Positions 19,398 through 29,571 are shown, counted from the stretch's first letter. The stretch is 64,000 bases of DNA from Limimaricola sp964022235 (GCF_964022235.1 NZ_CAXHZL010000006.1:1-64000); one strand, 5' to 3'. Notes: generated by a model not told the origin, from the letters alone. Translations and numbers: made by a program.

Positions 19398-19517
19398 GTG
19401 GGCCTTTCCGATGCGCGGAAGCGTCTTGCTTGCGTGGGGCAGCCCGCAGGCTGCGAACCGTTTGAAAAACAAGCGCTGTGAGATCATCGGGTTCCCTGAG
19501 GACCGTCTGCCCCCCAA

Positions 19518-19880
19518 GATTCTCGATTTGCGTCGCTACGGATCGGCAGAAGAGGTTGCACCCGGTATATTAGACCGCCAGGATTCCATAGCTTGAACAA
19601 GGCTTGGGACGAGTTTGTGCAAGCTGCACTGAATGTCCGCACTCCCGGGGAATTCTTATCGACGTGGCTATCAGCGAGCCGTAAGTTCAAGCTATTTCTG
19701 CCTATAATCCTCTATAAGTTTCCGTAACTTATCAGTCAAATCTCCGTCTTGATGTTAAATGTTCGCACTTGATGTATGCTCGAAGTTCACCGGCGGATTG
19801 AGCGTCGTAGCAATGCGCGAGCCGACCCCCCATCGGCATGACCAAAAGCCGATCGAACAAGGCAAACTGAGCGGTGGATA
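19518..19880. other. Intergenic stretch without recognised gene
   Basis: About 360 bases with clearly lower GC than the surroundings. No open frame with recognisable protein similarity is seen on either strand, and no tRNA-like fold. It may be residual foreign DNA or a regulatory region, but nothing specific can be supported. Confidence 0.5.
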
Positions 19881-22800
19881 TCACCTCCCACCGTGCCGGA
19901 GCTTCGCCAACAGGGCGGTGACGAGGTAGATTGCGAACAGCCCTACGAAAACCGTGGCGATATAGAGCGCGATGGCCCACGCGTCTGAGACAGTGGGCCA
20001 GTCACCAAACAGACGGAGATCAAACAGAGCGGGCGCAAGGATCAAACCAAAGGCCAAAGCGACAAGTCCCGCCCCGGCGATCGCCGCGACACCCGCGATG
20101 CCCCCCCGCCGCGACCGGCGAAGCGCCCGGCGGGCCGAACGGGTCGAGCGTCCCAGATCGGCTTGCACCGCGATCAGAGCGGGCACGACGAGCAACACCA
20201 GAAACATGCCGAACCCCAGACCATAGACCAGCGTGATGACCGTGGGCTTGAGGAATTCGGCTTGGATCGACCCTTCGTAAAGCAGCGGTGCCAGGCCGAG
20301 CACTGTGGTAGCTGTCGTCAGGAAGACGGGCCGCAACCGATCCGCCGCCCCATCGACGATGGCCGGCGTCATGCCCCGCGTTTCGGCATAGTCGTCGATT
20401 GTTGTCACCAGCACGATGGAATCGTTGATGATGATCCCTGTCATTCCGATCAACCCGACCACCGAAAACAACGACAGCGGCACGTCCCACGCGATGTGAC
20501 CATATATCGTGCCCACCAGGCCGAAGGGGATGATCGCCATCACCACCAGAGGCCGGGTCCAGCTCGCAAAGATCCAAGCCAGCGTGAGATAGATGCCGAT
20601 CAACACGAGATAGAGGCCAAGCCGGGCATCGGAGAGAAAGGCGCGCTCCTGCTCGGCCAGCCCCGACAGTGCGGTCGCGACGCCGAAGCGGCTTTCGACC
20701 TCGGGCAGGATCTCCTCAGCGATGCTGCGGTTGATCTCTGCGGCGCGCTCGGGGTCGCCGTCGTCCATGCCGCCGTTGACCGAGATCAGCAGCACGCCGT
20801 TCTCGCGCCGGATCGTCGAAAATCCGGTGGAGCGCTCCACGGTGACGATATCGGCCAGCGGCACATAGTCGCCGGTCGCCGTGCGGACCAAGGTGCCCGA
20901 AAGAAAATCGGCAGTAAGTTCCGCTTCGGGCAGCGCGACCCGGATCGTGGCGGTGCGGCCGTTCTGAGGAAAACGCGCGGCTTCGATACCCGACAGGCGG
21001 TCGCGCAAGGTGCGGCCCAACTCCTCGATCGACAAGCCAAGCGCCTCGCCACGAGGGGTGAGCTCCAAGACCAGCTCCTCCTTGTCGTAGGCCAGCGTGT
21101 CTTCGAGCCCGTTCACTTCGGGAAACAGGGCCAAACGCGATTTGAGCGCCTCGGCGGCGGCCTTGAGCGTCTGTGGATCGGCACCGGAAATCTGTATGTC
21201 GATGGCGTCCCCACCGGGCCCCGAGCCCCAGCTGCGAAAGCTGATGGTCTCGACGAGCGGGTTCTGGCTGACCCTTTCTTGCAGCAGGGTCACGAACTCG
21301 CGCGAGGAATAGGGCCGCAGATCCGCGTCGATGAGCGTGACGGTGATTGCACCAAGCTGCCAAGGCTCCTTGTTCTCGACGCCTGAAAGGCCACGCCCGG
21401 CGGTGCCGCCGGTCTGCGCGATCATGAAGGTAATCGGGTCGCGGCCATGCTCCGCTTCGAGCTCAGACGCCAGCGCCTCGACGGCGCGCTGCATCTCGCC
21501 CATCACCGTACGACTGTCTTCGCGGCTGGCGCCGGGCAACATGGCGAAATTGCCGGTGACCGAGCCCTGCTCGGGTGCGGAGAAGAACCGCCACTGCACA
21601 TCGCCGCGCACGAATTGCGATGCCTGCCCGGCCAACGCCAGCAGCGCAAGGGCCAGCACCGGGTAGCGCGCCCAGATCACGAGCCGCATCAGCGGACGGA
21701 ACATCCTGTCGCGAAGCCACGAAAAGCCCCGGTTCACGATGTGTGAAGGCCAGTCGTACCACGGGCGGCTTTGGCCCAGCCGGATCGAATGGCTCAGGTG
21801 ATTGGGCAGGATGATGAAGCATTCGACCAGAGAGGCGGCCAGAACCGCAATCACCGTGAAGGGAATGTCGGAGATCAGGTCGCCGAAGCGGCCGCCGATG
21901 ACGACGAGGCCAAAGAAGGCGATAATCGTGGTCAGCGTGGCCGAGAGCACCGGGTAGAACATCCGTCCCGCCGCGCGTTCGGCGGCTACCACCGGCGACT
22001 CGCCTAGCCGTCGCGCCCGGAAATCGGCGTGCTCTCCCACGACGATGGCGTCGTCGACCACGATGCCCAGCGTCAGGATCAGCGCGAATAGCGAGATCAT
22101 GTTGAGCGTCAGCCCACCAAGATACATCAGCGCCACCGCTGCCGACATCGCGACCGGGATCCCCGCCGCGACCCAAAAGGCGGTGCGGGCGTTGAGGAAA
22201 AGAAACAACAGCACCACCACGAGAGCGAGGCCGATCAGACCGTTGTCGAGCAGCAGGGCCAGCCGGGCGCTGATGGCATCGGCCGTGGAATTCGTGAGCT
22301 GCAGCGTCGTGCCGGCAGGCAGCGTCGCCTCGAGCGCGCGCGCGACCTCCGCGGCGGTCTTTTGCAGCGCGATGGCGTCGCCCGCCTCACTGCGGCTCAC
22401 GCGCAATTGCACGGCGGGGTTCTCGCCGATGAAATAGGCCCGGTCGCGATCTGCGCTTAGTGTCGAGAGTATCGCTACATCGCCCACGGTCAGCGTCGAG
22501 CCGTCGACCCCGCGGCGCAGCACGACGCCGCCGATCTCCTCGGTCGTTCGTTTTTCGGTGCCGGTGCGGATGCGCTGCGCCCCCGCCACGTCGCCCGCCG
22601 GATCGGTGCTCACCTGATTGCCGATCGCCGTGGCGATGTCGCTCAGCCCGATGTCGTGGCGGATCAGCGCGATCGAAGGCACCTCGACCAGGACCTGCGG
22701 CGCTGCGACCCCCAGAACGCTGGTCCGGGTGACGCCTTCGGCAAATAGCCTGACCGACAACTCATCGGCGTAGAGCGCCAGTTGATCGACCCCGACGGGC

Positions 22801-23261
22801 CCCGAGATGACGATATCCGTCACCCGGTCGGACCAGTTGCCGCGCCGGAACTCGGGCTCATCGGCGCCCTCGGGCAGGCCGGTCACCGCGTCGAGAGCGG
22901 ACTGCATCAGGTCTTCGGCCTCGGACATGTTCGTGCCGGGTTCGAACTCCACGCTGATAGAGGCGGAGCCTTCGGTCGAGCGTGCCTCGGAGGCGGTCAC
23001 GCCCTCGACCGCCAGCATGGCAGGCTCGAGAACCTGCACCACCGCACGGTCGACATCGGCGGCACCTGCCCCACTCCAGGCGACCGAGACGGTCAGGCTG
23101 TCGCTGATCGTGTCGGGAAAGAACTGCGCACGAATGCGCGGCATCGCCATCAGGCCAAGCGCCAGCATCACGATCAGCACCAAGTTCGCGGCGGTGCGAT
23201 GCCGGGTGAAATAGGACAGGACGCCGCCCAGGCTGCGTGACAGATGCGCGGCGTCCTTCAT
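19881..23261 (-). CDS. RND efflux transporter, inner-membrane subunit (extended C-terminus)
   Basis: This 1126-residue protein is an RND-type proton-driven exporter. Both halves are visible: N-terminal helix, porter domain, helices with the proton-relay block LTLGIVVDDAIVVGEHADF, then a second half with IGMTGIIINDSIVLVTTI. Usual RND pumps have about 1020-1050 residues. Here about 90 extra residues follow the last canonical helix, starting with an Arg-rich patch (RSTRSARRALRRSRRGG) and adding two hydrophobic helices. The start overlaps the stop of the adaptor gene (ATGA, 23258-23261). It works with that adaptor and an outer-membrane channel not encoded here. Substrate unknown. Confidence 0.9.
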   Translation of the reverse strand: MKDAAHLSRSLGGVLSYFTRHRTAANLVLIVMLALGLMAMPRIRAQFFPDTISDSLTVSVAWSGAGAADVDRAVVQVLEPAMLAVEGVTASEARSTEGSASISVEFEPGTNMSEAEDLMQSALDAVTGLPEGADEPEFRRGNWSDRVTDIVISGPVGVDQLALYADELSVRLFAEGVTRTSVLGVAAPQVLVEVPSIALIRHDIGLSDIATAIGNQVSTDPAGDVAGAQRIRTGTEKRTTEEIGGVVLRRGVDGSTLTVGDVAILSTLSADRDRAYFIGENPAVQLRVSRSEAGDAIALQKTAAEVARALEATLPAGTTLQLTNSTADAISARLALLLDNGLIGLALVVVLLFLFLNARTAFWVAAGIPVAMSAAVALMYLGGLTLNMISLFALILTLGIVVDDAIVVGEHADFRARRLGESPVVAAERAAGRMFYPVLSATLTTIIAFFGLVVIGGRFGDLISDIPFTVIAVLAASLVECFIILPNHLSHSIRLGQSRPWYDWPSHIVNRGFSWLRDRMFRPLMRLVIWARYPVLALALLALAGQASQFVRGDVQWRFFSAPEQGSVTGNFAMLPGASREDSRTVMGEMQRAVEALASELEAEHGRDPITFMIAQTGGTAGRGLSGVENKEPWQLGAITVTLIDADLRPYSSREFVTLLQERVSQNPLVETISFRSWGSGPGGDAIDIQISGADPQTLKAAAEALKSRLALFPEVNGLEDTLAYDKEELVLELTPRGEALGLSIEELGRTLRDRLSGIEAARFPQNGRTATIRVALPEAELTADFLSGTLVRTATGDYVPLADIVTVERSTGFSTIRRENGVLLISVNGGMDDGDPERAAEINRSIAEEILPEVESRFGVATALSGLAEQERAFLSDARLGLYLVLIGIYLTLAWIFASWTRPLVVMAIIPFGLVGTIYGHIAWDVPLSLFSVVGLIGMTGIIINDSIVLVTTIDDYAETRGMTPAIVDGAADRLRPVFLTTATTVLGLAPLLYEGSIQAEFLKPTVITLVYGLGFGMFLVLLVVPALIAVQADLGRSTRSARRALRRSRRGGIAGVAAIAGAGLVALAFGLILAPALFDLRLFGDWPTVSDAWAIALYIATVFVGLFAIYLVTALLAKLRHGGR

Positions 23262-24727
23262 CCGCCCATCCTGCTTTCGAGCCGGTCGACGACCTCGGCG
23301 GGCACCTTGTCCTGTCGCAGCTGCTCCATCAGGCGGTCGCGCGTCTCTGCTGGCATCCGTTCGTTGGCCTCGACGAAAGCGACAAGCCTCGCCCGGTGAT
23401 CGGGGTCGAGCGCGATCATGTTGGGTGCCGAGACAGCGGCCGTCTCCTCAGACATGGCCTCGTCGGCAAGGGGGCGCACCTTGATCCCTGCACCCAGAAG
23501 TGGCGTCCGCTGGGCCGCGATGTCGCGGCCGCCGAGCGCGGCGGCGGCAATCAGCACGTCGTCCCCCTGCGGGCGCAGCACATCCACGACAATGCTTTCA
23601 AGACGATCGTCGGGGCCAAGGGCAAGCACGGTGTCGTCCGCGCCCAAGGCCGAGGCCGGGATGCGGGCCACGTCGTCGATCGGTCGCTCGGTGACGATCA
23701 CGGTGACGAAATCGCCCGGGCGCAGGCCGGGGGCATCGTCCAGTTCGGCATAGATAAGCCGCCCGGTCTGGCCCTGCGCCACCACCGCCGCCTCGCGCAC
23801 GACGCGGCCGGTCCCGGTCAGTGGCAGGCCGTCCACGTCGAGGCGCACGGTCACGGGGGCGCCTTGGATCCGGTGCGCTTTGCCCAAAAGGCGGGCATAT
23901 TGGGTGGCGGAGACGCGAAAGGCCACCTCCAGCGCGGTCGGGTCCACCAGCACCGCCAGTTGCTCGTTGGCAGTGACACGGCTGCCGGGGCTGACGGCAA
24001 CTTCGGTCAGCTGTCCGTCGAAGGGCGCGGTAATTCTTGTGTTTGCGAGATCGCGCTCGGCCTCGGCCACGGCGATCTCGGCGCGGGCCCGGCGGGTGGC
24101 GGCCTGATCGATCCGGGTCTCGGCCTGGGCGATGGTCTGCCTTCGGGCCAGCACCGCTTGGGATGCGGAGGAGGCAGAAAGCTCGGCGGCCTCGAGCTCG
24201 GGAGCGGTGCCAATGCCGCGTTCCTGCAGTCCGCGCTGACGTGCGAGGGCCTGTTCGCGCAGCACCGCCTGCGCCTCGGCAGCAGCTAACTCGTCGCGCC
24301 CAAGATCGAGCGCGCGTTCGGCCTCGCGCCCCTCCGACAAGGCGTCATCGAGATCGACGCGGGCGCGGGCAAGTTGGCTCTCGGCATCCGCCGGGTCGAT
24401 CTGCAAAAGCAGCGCTCCCGAGGCGACCGTGCCACCCTCGACCATCGCCTCGGCAACGTCCTGCACGATGCCGCCTACCGAGGCGCGCAGCCCGACGGTG
24501 CGCGAAGAGCGCAATTCGCCAAAGACCGTCAGCTCGGGCTCGATCCGCTCCGGCGTCACGGTGACGGTGCGCACGCTTGCCACCCGCTCTTGCGTCGGGA
24601 AGGCGCGCGGCTCGGCGTTCATTCGCGCCTCGATCGAGCTGCGCAGCAAGTTCCCCGCATAGGCAAGCAACCCCAGCGTCAGGGCGAAAAGAAACAGCCC
24701 GCTCAGGGTTCGGCGCAAGAACCGCAT
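23258..24727 (-). CDS. RND efflux periplasmic adaptor subunit
   Basis: The 489-residue product is an HlyD/AcrA-type membrane-fusion protein. An N-terminal membrane anchor (LSGLFLFALTLGLLAYAGNLL) is followed by lipoyl half-motifs (GLRASVGGIVQDV and ITAPFDGQLTEVAVSPGSRV), a long coiled-coil hairpin (about residues 120-220, rich in ARARVDLDDALSEGREAERAL type heptads) and beta-barrel domains. Start at 24727 has a good site, GGAGAGG; a longer frame to 24931 lacks support. It is coupled to the following RND pump gene. The divergent MarR gene lies 261 bases away and may regulate it. Confidence 0.88.
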   Translation of the reverse strand: MRFLRRTLSGLFLFALTLGLLAYAGNLLRSSIEARMNAEPRAFPTQERVASVRTVTVTPERIEPELTVFGELRSSRTVGLRASVGGIVQDVAEAMVEGGTVASGALLLQIDPADAESQLARARVDLDDALSEGREAERALDLGRDELAAAEAQAVLREQALARQRGLQERGIGTAPELEAAELSASSASQAVLARRQTIAQAETRIDQAATRRARAEIAVAEAERDLANTRITAPFDGQLTEVAVSPGSRVTANEQLAVLVDPTALEVAFRVSATQYARLLGKAHRIQGAPVTVRLDVDGLPLTGTGRVVREAAVVAQGQTGRLIYAELDDAPGLRPGDFVTVIVTERPIDDVARIPASALGADDTVLALGPDDRLESIVVDVLRPQGDDVLIAAAALGGRDIAAQRTPLLGAGIKVRPLADEAMSEETAAVSAPNMIALDPDHRARLVAFVEANERMPAETRDRLMEQLRQDKVPAEVVDRLESRMGG

Positions 24728-24938
24728 CCACCTCTCCAATGTCCGGCCCTTCGGAAACACCCGACCAAATGCCACACCGCCAGAGTACCCCACAATCCCC
24801 GGGTGACCAGCCACGTCCTGTTGAACCCTTGCGACGAGCCTTCCCGACTGGGGCCAAATTTTTAGGCCTCGCGGCTCAGTGGATGACCGATCGGTGCAAT
24901 CCGAGAGAGCGGAGCGTTCAAACTTCCACATATGAATG

Positions 24939-24953
24939 GTTCACTAGATGAAC
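24939..24953. promoter_or_regulatory. Putative MarR operator
   Basis: GTTCA-CTAGA-TGAAC is a five-base-arm palindrome 36 bases upstream of the MarR gene and in the interval shared with the opposite RND operon. Position and symmetry suit MarR autoregulation. No direct evidence. Confidence 0.4.
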
Positions 24954-24988
24954 TAATCCTGCGACGATGATTCGGATTGGAGCGACGC

Positions 24989-25444
24989 ATGAGCGACGGC
25001 GACGAGATCGACGGCGGCAGCGGTGACATGTTGTTCGGGGTGGCGCTGCTCTACTGGGCGCTGCACGAGAGGCTCGAATGCTTCGACCCCGACCTGTCCA
25101 AGCAGGAGCGGCTGCTTCTGGTCCGGCTGCCCACGCCGCGCCGGATGGGCGATCTCGCCCGTCTCATGCAGGCGCTGCCCTCGACCCTCACCGCACTGGC
25201 CGATGGGCTGGAGGTCCGCGGGCTGATCGCGCGCCGCCGCGATCCCGAGGACCGGCGGGCCTGGCTCTTGGAGTTGACCGAGACCGGACGGGCGCGGCGC
25301 GAGGGAATTCTTGCCCATGTCGACCGGGCCTTGCGCGATGCCACGGGGCTGCCAGAGGCCGATCTCACCCATCTGGGCGACCTGCTCACCCGTATTCGCC
25401 ACCACATTCGGGCCGATGGCCTGCCCAAAGGATTGCCATTTTGA
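24989..25444 (+). CDS. MarR family transcriptional regulator
   Basis: This 151-residue protein has the MarR winged-helix layout: an N-terminal dimer helix (DMLFGVALLYWALHERLE), a recognition region (RMGDLARLMQALPSTLTALADGLEVRGLI) and the wing with the family motif RRRDPEDRRAWLLELTETG. ATG at 24989 is preceded by GGAGCGACGC. Its stop overlaps the TTG start of the adaptor gene by four bases, so it heads an efflux operon. It probably represses that operon, and perhaps the divergent RND genes, until a toxic ligand binds. Confidence 0.88.
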   Translation: MSDGDEIDGGSGDMLFGVALLYWALHERLECFDPDLSKQERLLLVRLPTPRRMGDLARLMQALPSTLTALADGLEVRGLIARRRDPEDRRAWLLELTETGRARREGILAHVDRALRDATGLPEADLTHLGDLLTRIRHHIRADGLPKGLPF

Positions 25445-26502
25445 CCCTTCGCCCCCCCCTCCCCGCGCTTCTCGTCTTGTTGCTGGCGCTCTGCGCGCCG
25501 CCGCTCGCCGCGCAAGAGACCCCGCCTCGCCCGGTCAAGCTGATGACGCTTGGCGCTGCCGATGCCGCGCTGACGCGCGAGTTCTACGGTCAGGTTGCGG
25601 CGCGGCAGACGGTCGATCTTGCCTTCCAGGTCGGCGGCCAGCTGGTCGAATTTCCGGTGATCGAGGGTCAGACCCTGCCAGCGGGCGATCTCGTGGCCCG
25701 GCTCGACCCCGAGCCGTTCGAGCTGGCCCTCGAACAGGCGCGGCTGCGTCAGGCGCAGGCCAGCCGCGATCTCGACCGGCTGAGCCAGCTTAGCCGCTCT
25801 ACGGTAAGCCAAGCCACGCAGGACGACGCGCGCACCAACGCCGAGCTGTCCAGCGTCGCCCTGCGCGACGCCGAGCGCGCGCTGTCCAAAGCCACGCTCG
25901 ACGCGCCGTTCGAGGCGCTGGTGGCCGAACGATTGGTGGCCAATTTCAGCACCGTTGGGGTCGGCACGCCGGTCGTGCGATTGCACGACATGTCCGAGCT
26001 GAGGGTTGCGGTCGAGGTACCGGAGATCCTGTTCCAGCGCGCCGGGCGCGAGGTCGATGTCGAGATCACCGCGCGGTTGCCGGGCCGCCCCGACAGCTAC
26101 CCGCTCGAAATCCGCGAATACACCTCCGACGCCACTGCCATCGGCCAGAGCTTCGGCCTCACCCTCGCCTTCGATGCCGAAACCGCGCCGGACGTGCTGC
26201 CCGGCTCCTCGGTCACGGTCACCGCGCGCCTCAGTGAGGGCGGCTCGGGCTTGGCGGTGCCGACGGCCTCGTTGGTGCCCGCGCCGGACGGTAGCGTTTC
26301 GGTCATGCGCTTTGTGTCCGCGGACGGTGGCGCCGAAGGCTTGGGCCAAGTGGTGCTGACACCGGTCAAGGTCGAGGTTGCCGATGACGGCGGCTTCCTG
26401 ATCACCGAGGGTGTCGCGCAGGGCGATGAGATCGTCGCTGCCGGGGCCAGCACGCTCGAAGACGGTCAGGCGGTTCGCCGCTTCACCGGCTTTCCGCAGT
26501 AA
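25441..26502 (+). CDS. RND efflux periplasmic adaptor subunit (TTG start)
   Basis: The 353-residue product is a short membrane-fusion protein. A TTG start at 25441 overlaps the marR stop (TTGA) and is preceded by AAAGGA at suitable spacing; no ATG or GTG gives a complete signal sequence. Starting there, a signal peptide reads LPALLVLLLALCAPPLAAQ. Next are a lipoyl half-motif (LAFQVGGQLVEFPVIEGQ), a coiled-coil hairpin (LEQARLRQAQASRDLDRL), the second half-motif (ATLDAPFEALVAERL) and the beta barrel. The pump gene follows after 12 bases. It bridges the inner-membrane pump and an outer-membrane channel. Confidence 0.88.
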   Translation: MTLRPPLPALLVLLLALCAPPLAAQETPPRPVKLMTLGAADAALTREFYGQVAARQTVDLAFQVGGQLVEFPVIEGQTLPAGDLVARLDPEPFELALEQARLRQAQASRDLDRLSQLSRSTVSQATQDDARTNAELSSVALRDAERALSKATLDAPFEALVAERLVANFSTVGVGTPVVRLHDMSELRVAVEVPEILFQRAGREVDVEITARLPGRPDSYPLEIREYTSDATAIGQSFGLTLAFDAETAPDVLPGSSVTVTARLSEGGSGLAVPTASLVPAPDGSVSVMRFVSADGGAEGLGQVVLTPVKVEVADDGGFLITEGVAQGDEIVAAGASTLEDGQAVRRFTGFPQ

Positions 26503-26514
26503 GGACGCCAGATC

Positions 26515-29500
26515 ATGACCATCGCGCGCGCTTCCATCGAAAAGCCGATCCTGACTTGGCTGCTGATCCTCGGCTGCCTGTTCGGCGGGCTTTGGGGCTT
26601 TGCCACGCTGGGCCGCCTCGAAGACCCGGCCTTCACCATCAAGCAGGCGGTGATCGTCACCACCTACCCCGGTGCTTCGGCCGAGCAGGTCGGACGCGAG
26701 GTGTCCGAACCGCTTGAATCGGCGATCCAGCAGATGGGCGAGATCGACCGGATCACCTCGATGAACCGGCCCGGACAATCGCTGATCGAGGTCGAAGTGA
26801 AATCGACCTATGGCGGCGACGCGCTGCCCGACATCTGGACAAGGCTGCGGGCCCAGGTGCGCGACGCCGCCCGCAACCTGCCATCGGGCGTTGGCGATCC
26901 GATGGTCAACGACAGCTTCGGCGACGTGTTCGGCCTCTACTACGCGGTCACGGCTCCGGAGTATTCGGACGCCGAGATCCACCGCCTCGCCAACTGGCTA
27001 CGGCGCGAGCTTCTGGCTGTCGAAGGGGTGGCGGACGTCGATCTGGCCGGTCTGCCGGAGGAGGCGATCTTCGTCGAGCCGGAGCTGGCGCTCTCTGTGG
27101 CGCAGAACCTGCCCGCGCAAGCGGTGGTCGGCGCGCTGGCCTCGGCGGACTCGGTCGTGCCCGCGGGCTCGGTCGGACGCAGCGGTCAGCGGGTGCTGAT
27201 CGAGGCGCCGGAAGGCTCCGACAGCGTCTCGGAGATATCCGGCCTGTCGGTCGGCGTCGGCGGCGAGCTTCTCAACCTTTACGACGTGGCCGAGGTGCAT
27301 CGTGGCCGGGTCGAGCAGCCCTCACTGATCCTGCGCCACGACGGGACCGAGGCCTTCACCTTCGGAGTCGCCGGTCTTGCCACCGAGAACATCGTTGCCG
27401 TCGGCCACCGCGTCGACGACCGGCTTGCCGAGTTGTTCGCCGAGATCCCGGCGGGCGTTTCGCTTGAACCGATCTACCAGCAGCACCTCGTGGTCGAAGA
27501 GGCGTCGAACGCCTTTCTGGTCAACCTCGCCATGTCGGTCGCCATCGTGGTCGGCGTGCTGGCGCTGTTCATGGGCTGGCGCGCCTCGGTCGTGGTGGGC
27601 GCGACCTTGCTGCTCACCGTGGTCGGCACGCTGTTCTTCATGGCCGTCTTCGCGATCGAGATGGAGCGGATCTCGCTCGGCGCGCTGATCATCGCCATGG
27701 GCATGCTGGTCGACAACGCCATCGTCGTGGCCGAGGGGATGCAGATCGCCATGTTGGGCGGACAGTCGTCCCGGCAGGCGGCGGGCGAGACGGCGGGCAA
27801 GACGCAGATCCCGCTTCTCGGGGCCACCGTCATCGGCATCATGGCCTTCGCGGGTATCGGCCTGTCGCCGGATGCCACAGGCGAATTCATGTTCTCGCTG
27901 TTCGCAGTCATCGGCATCTCCTTGCTACTGAGCTGGGTGCTTGCGATTACGGTGACGCCGCTCTTGGGCCACTACCTGTTCAAGCGCGGAACGGCAGGCG
28001 GTGCCGGGGCCTATGACGGCGCGCTGTTTCGTGGCTATGCCGCCGTGTTGCGCGGCGCAATCAAGGCGCGCTGGCTGGTGATCCCGGCGCTGGTGGCGAT
28101 CACCGTGGTCTGCTTTGCGGGCTTCGGCCAAATCCGGCAGCAGTTCTTCCCCGACTCCAACACACCGCTGTTCTTCGTGCATTACAAGTTGCCTCAGGGC
28201 AGCACGATCCACCAGACATCCGAGGATCTGGCGGTGATCGAGGATTGGCTCTCGGAGCGTGAGGAGGTGGTGGCCTACACCAGCTATGCCGGTCAGGGGG
28301 CCACGCGCTTCATGCTTACCTACGCGGCGGAGAAGGCCAACCCGAGCTATGGGCACATGATCATCCGTACCGATGGGATCGACGCGATCCCGGCGTTGCA
28401 GGCCGATCTCGAAGCCTTTGGCCGCGCGGCCTTGCCACAGGGTGAGTTCCGCACACGGCGGCTTGTCTTCGGCCCCGGCGGCGGCGATCCGATCGAGGCG
28501 CGCGTCTCGGGCCCCGATCCGGAGGTGCTGCGCGAAATCGGCGACGAGGTCATCGAAGCCTTGCGCGCCGCCTCGCCCGATATCCTCGATCCGCGCACCA
28601 ACTGGCGCGAGCCCGAACTGGTACTGCGCCCCGAGTACGCCACCGACCGCGCCCAAAGCGCGGGCATCAGCCGCGACGACGTGGCCAGCGCGCTGCGCTT
28701 TGCCACCGACGGCGTGCAAGGCGGCGTCTACCGCGAGGGTGATCGGCTCATCCCGATCACCGTGCGGCTGCCGCGCGACGCCACCAGCGACCTGCGCGAC
28801 CAGCCGGTCTGGTCCGAGACCGGACAGCATTTCCTGCCCATCGAGCAAGTGATCGACGATCTGGGCTACGAGGTGCAGAACACGCTGGTGCATCGCCGCG
28901 ACCGGGTCCCGACGCTCACCGTCGGCGCCGACATCCCGCCCGAACGCACCGCGGCAGAGGTCTTCGGACAGGTCCGTGCCGCCGTGGAGGCGATCGAGGT
29001 GCCGCCGGGCTACGCGCTCGACTGGGGCGGCGAATTCGAGTCGTCGGGCGACGCGCAGGAAAGCCTCGGTCGGCAACTGCCATTGTCGCTTTTGGTGATG
29101 GTGCTGATCTCGGTGCTGCTGTTCAACGCGCTCAAGCAGCCGATCATCATCTGGCTTCTGGTGCCGATGTCGGTCAACGGCGTGGTGCTAGGGTTGCTGG
29201 GCACCGGCCTGCCCTTCACCTTCACAGCGCTTCTTGGCCTGCTGTCGCTGTCTGGCATGCTGATCAAGAACGGCATCGTGCTGGTCGAGGAAATCGACCT
29301 CGTCCGTGCCGAAGGGGTGGAACTGCGCGAGGCGATTGTCACCGCCTGCGTGTCGCGCCTGCGGCCCGTGGTGCTGGCGGCGGCGACGACGATCCTTGGC
29401 ATGCTGCCGCTGCTCTCGGACGCCTTCTTTGTGTCGATGGCGGTGACGATCATGGGCGGTCTGGCCTTTGCCAGCGTTCTGACGCTGATCGCGGCGCCGG

Positions 29501-29571
29501 TGTTCTACTACGTTTTCTTCGCCCGCTCCGAGACGCGGGCGAAGAGTCAGGCACAGGCTCTGCCCGCCTGA
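26515..29571 (+). CDS. RND efflux transporter, inner-membrane subunit
   Basis: This 1018-residue protein is a full-length RND-type pump of the HAE family. The N-terminal helix (PILTWLLILGCLFGGLWGFATL) precedes the porter domain. The proton-relay helix reads GALIIAMGMLVDNAIVVAEGMQI, with one Asp where AcrB-type pumps usually carry a DD pair. The second half ends with FTALLGLLSLSGMLIKNGIVLVEEIDL and IMGGLAFASVLTLIAAPVFYYV. It follows the adaptor gene by 12 bases. The operon (marR, adaptor, pump) lacks an outer-membrane factor. Substrates cannot be predicted. Confidence 0.9.
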   Translation: MTIARASIEKPILTWLLILGCLFGGLWGFATLGRLEDPAFTIKQAVIVTTYPGASAEQVGREVSEPLESAIQQMGEIDRITSMNRPGQSLIEVEVKSTYGGDALPDIWTRLRAQVRDAARNLPSGVGDPMVNDSFGDVFGLYYAVTAPEYSDAEIHRLANWLRRELLAVEGVADVDLAGLPEEAIFVEPELALSVAQNLPAQAVVGALASADSVVPAGSVGRSGQRVLIEAPEGSDSVSEISGLSVGVGGELLNLYDVAEVHRGRVEQPSLILRHDGTEAFTFGVAGLATENIVAVGHRVDDRLAELFAEIPAGVSLEPIYQQHLVVEEASNAFLVNLAMSVAIVVGVLALFMGWRASVVVGATLLLTVVGTLFFMAVFAIEMERISLGALIIAMGMLVDNAIVVAEGMQIAMLGGQSSRQAAGETAGKTQIPLLGATVIGIMAFAGIGLSPDATGEFMFSLFAVIGISLLLSWVLAITVTPLLGHYLFKRGTAGGAGAYDGALFRGYAAVLRGAIKARWLVIPALVAITVVCFAGFGQIRQQFFPDSNTPLFFVHYKLPQGSTIHQTSEDLAVIEDWLSEREEVVAYTSYAGQGATRFMLTYAAEKANPSYGHMIIRTDGIDAIPALQADLEAFGRAALPQGEFRTRRLVFGPGGGDPIEARVSGPDPEVLREIGDEVIEALRAASPDILDPRTNWREPELVLRPEYATDRAQSAGISRDDVASALRFATDGVQGGVYREGDRLIPITVRLPRDATSDLRDQPVWSETGQHFLPIEQVIDDLGYEVQNTLVHRRDRVPTLTVGADIPPERTAAEVFGQVRAAVEAIEVPPGYALDWGGEFESSGDAQESLGRQLPLSLLVMVLISVLLFNALKQPIIIWLLVPMSVNGVVLGLLGTGLPFTFTALLGLLSLSGMLIKNGIVLVEEIDLVRAEGVELREAIVTACVSRLRPVVLAAATTILGMLPLLSDAFFVSMAVTIMGGLAFASVLTLIAAPVFYYVFFARSETRAKSQAQALPA

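Noticed and set aside
25051..26982. 643-codon open frame on the minus strand
   Set aside because: It is the antisense shadow of the MarR, adaptor and RND genes; its translation is low-complexity and Arg/Asp/Gly-rich with no recognisable domain. Long antisense frames are common in GC-rich DNA.
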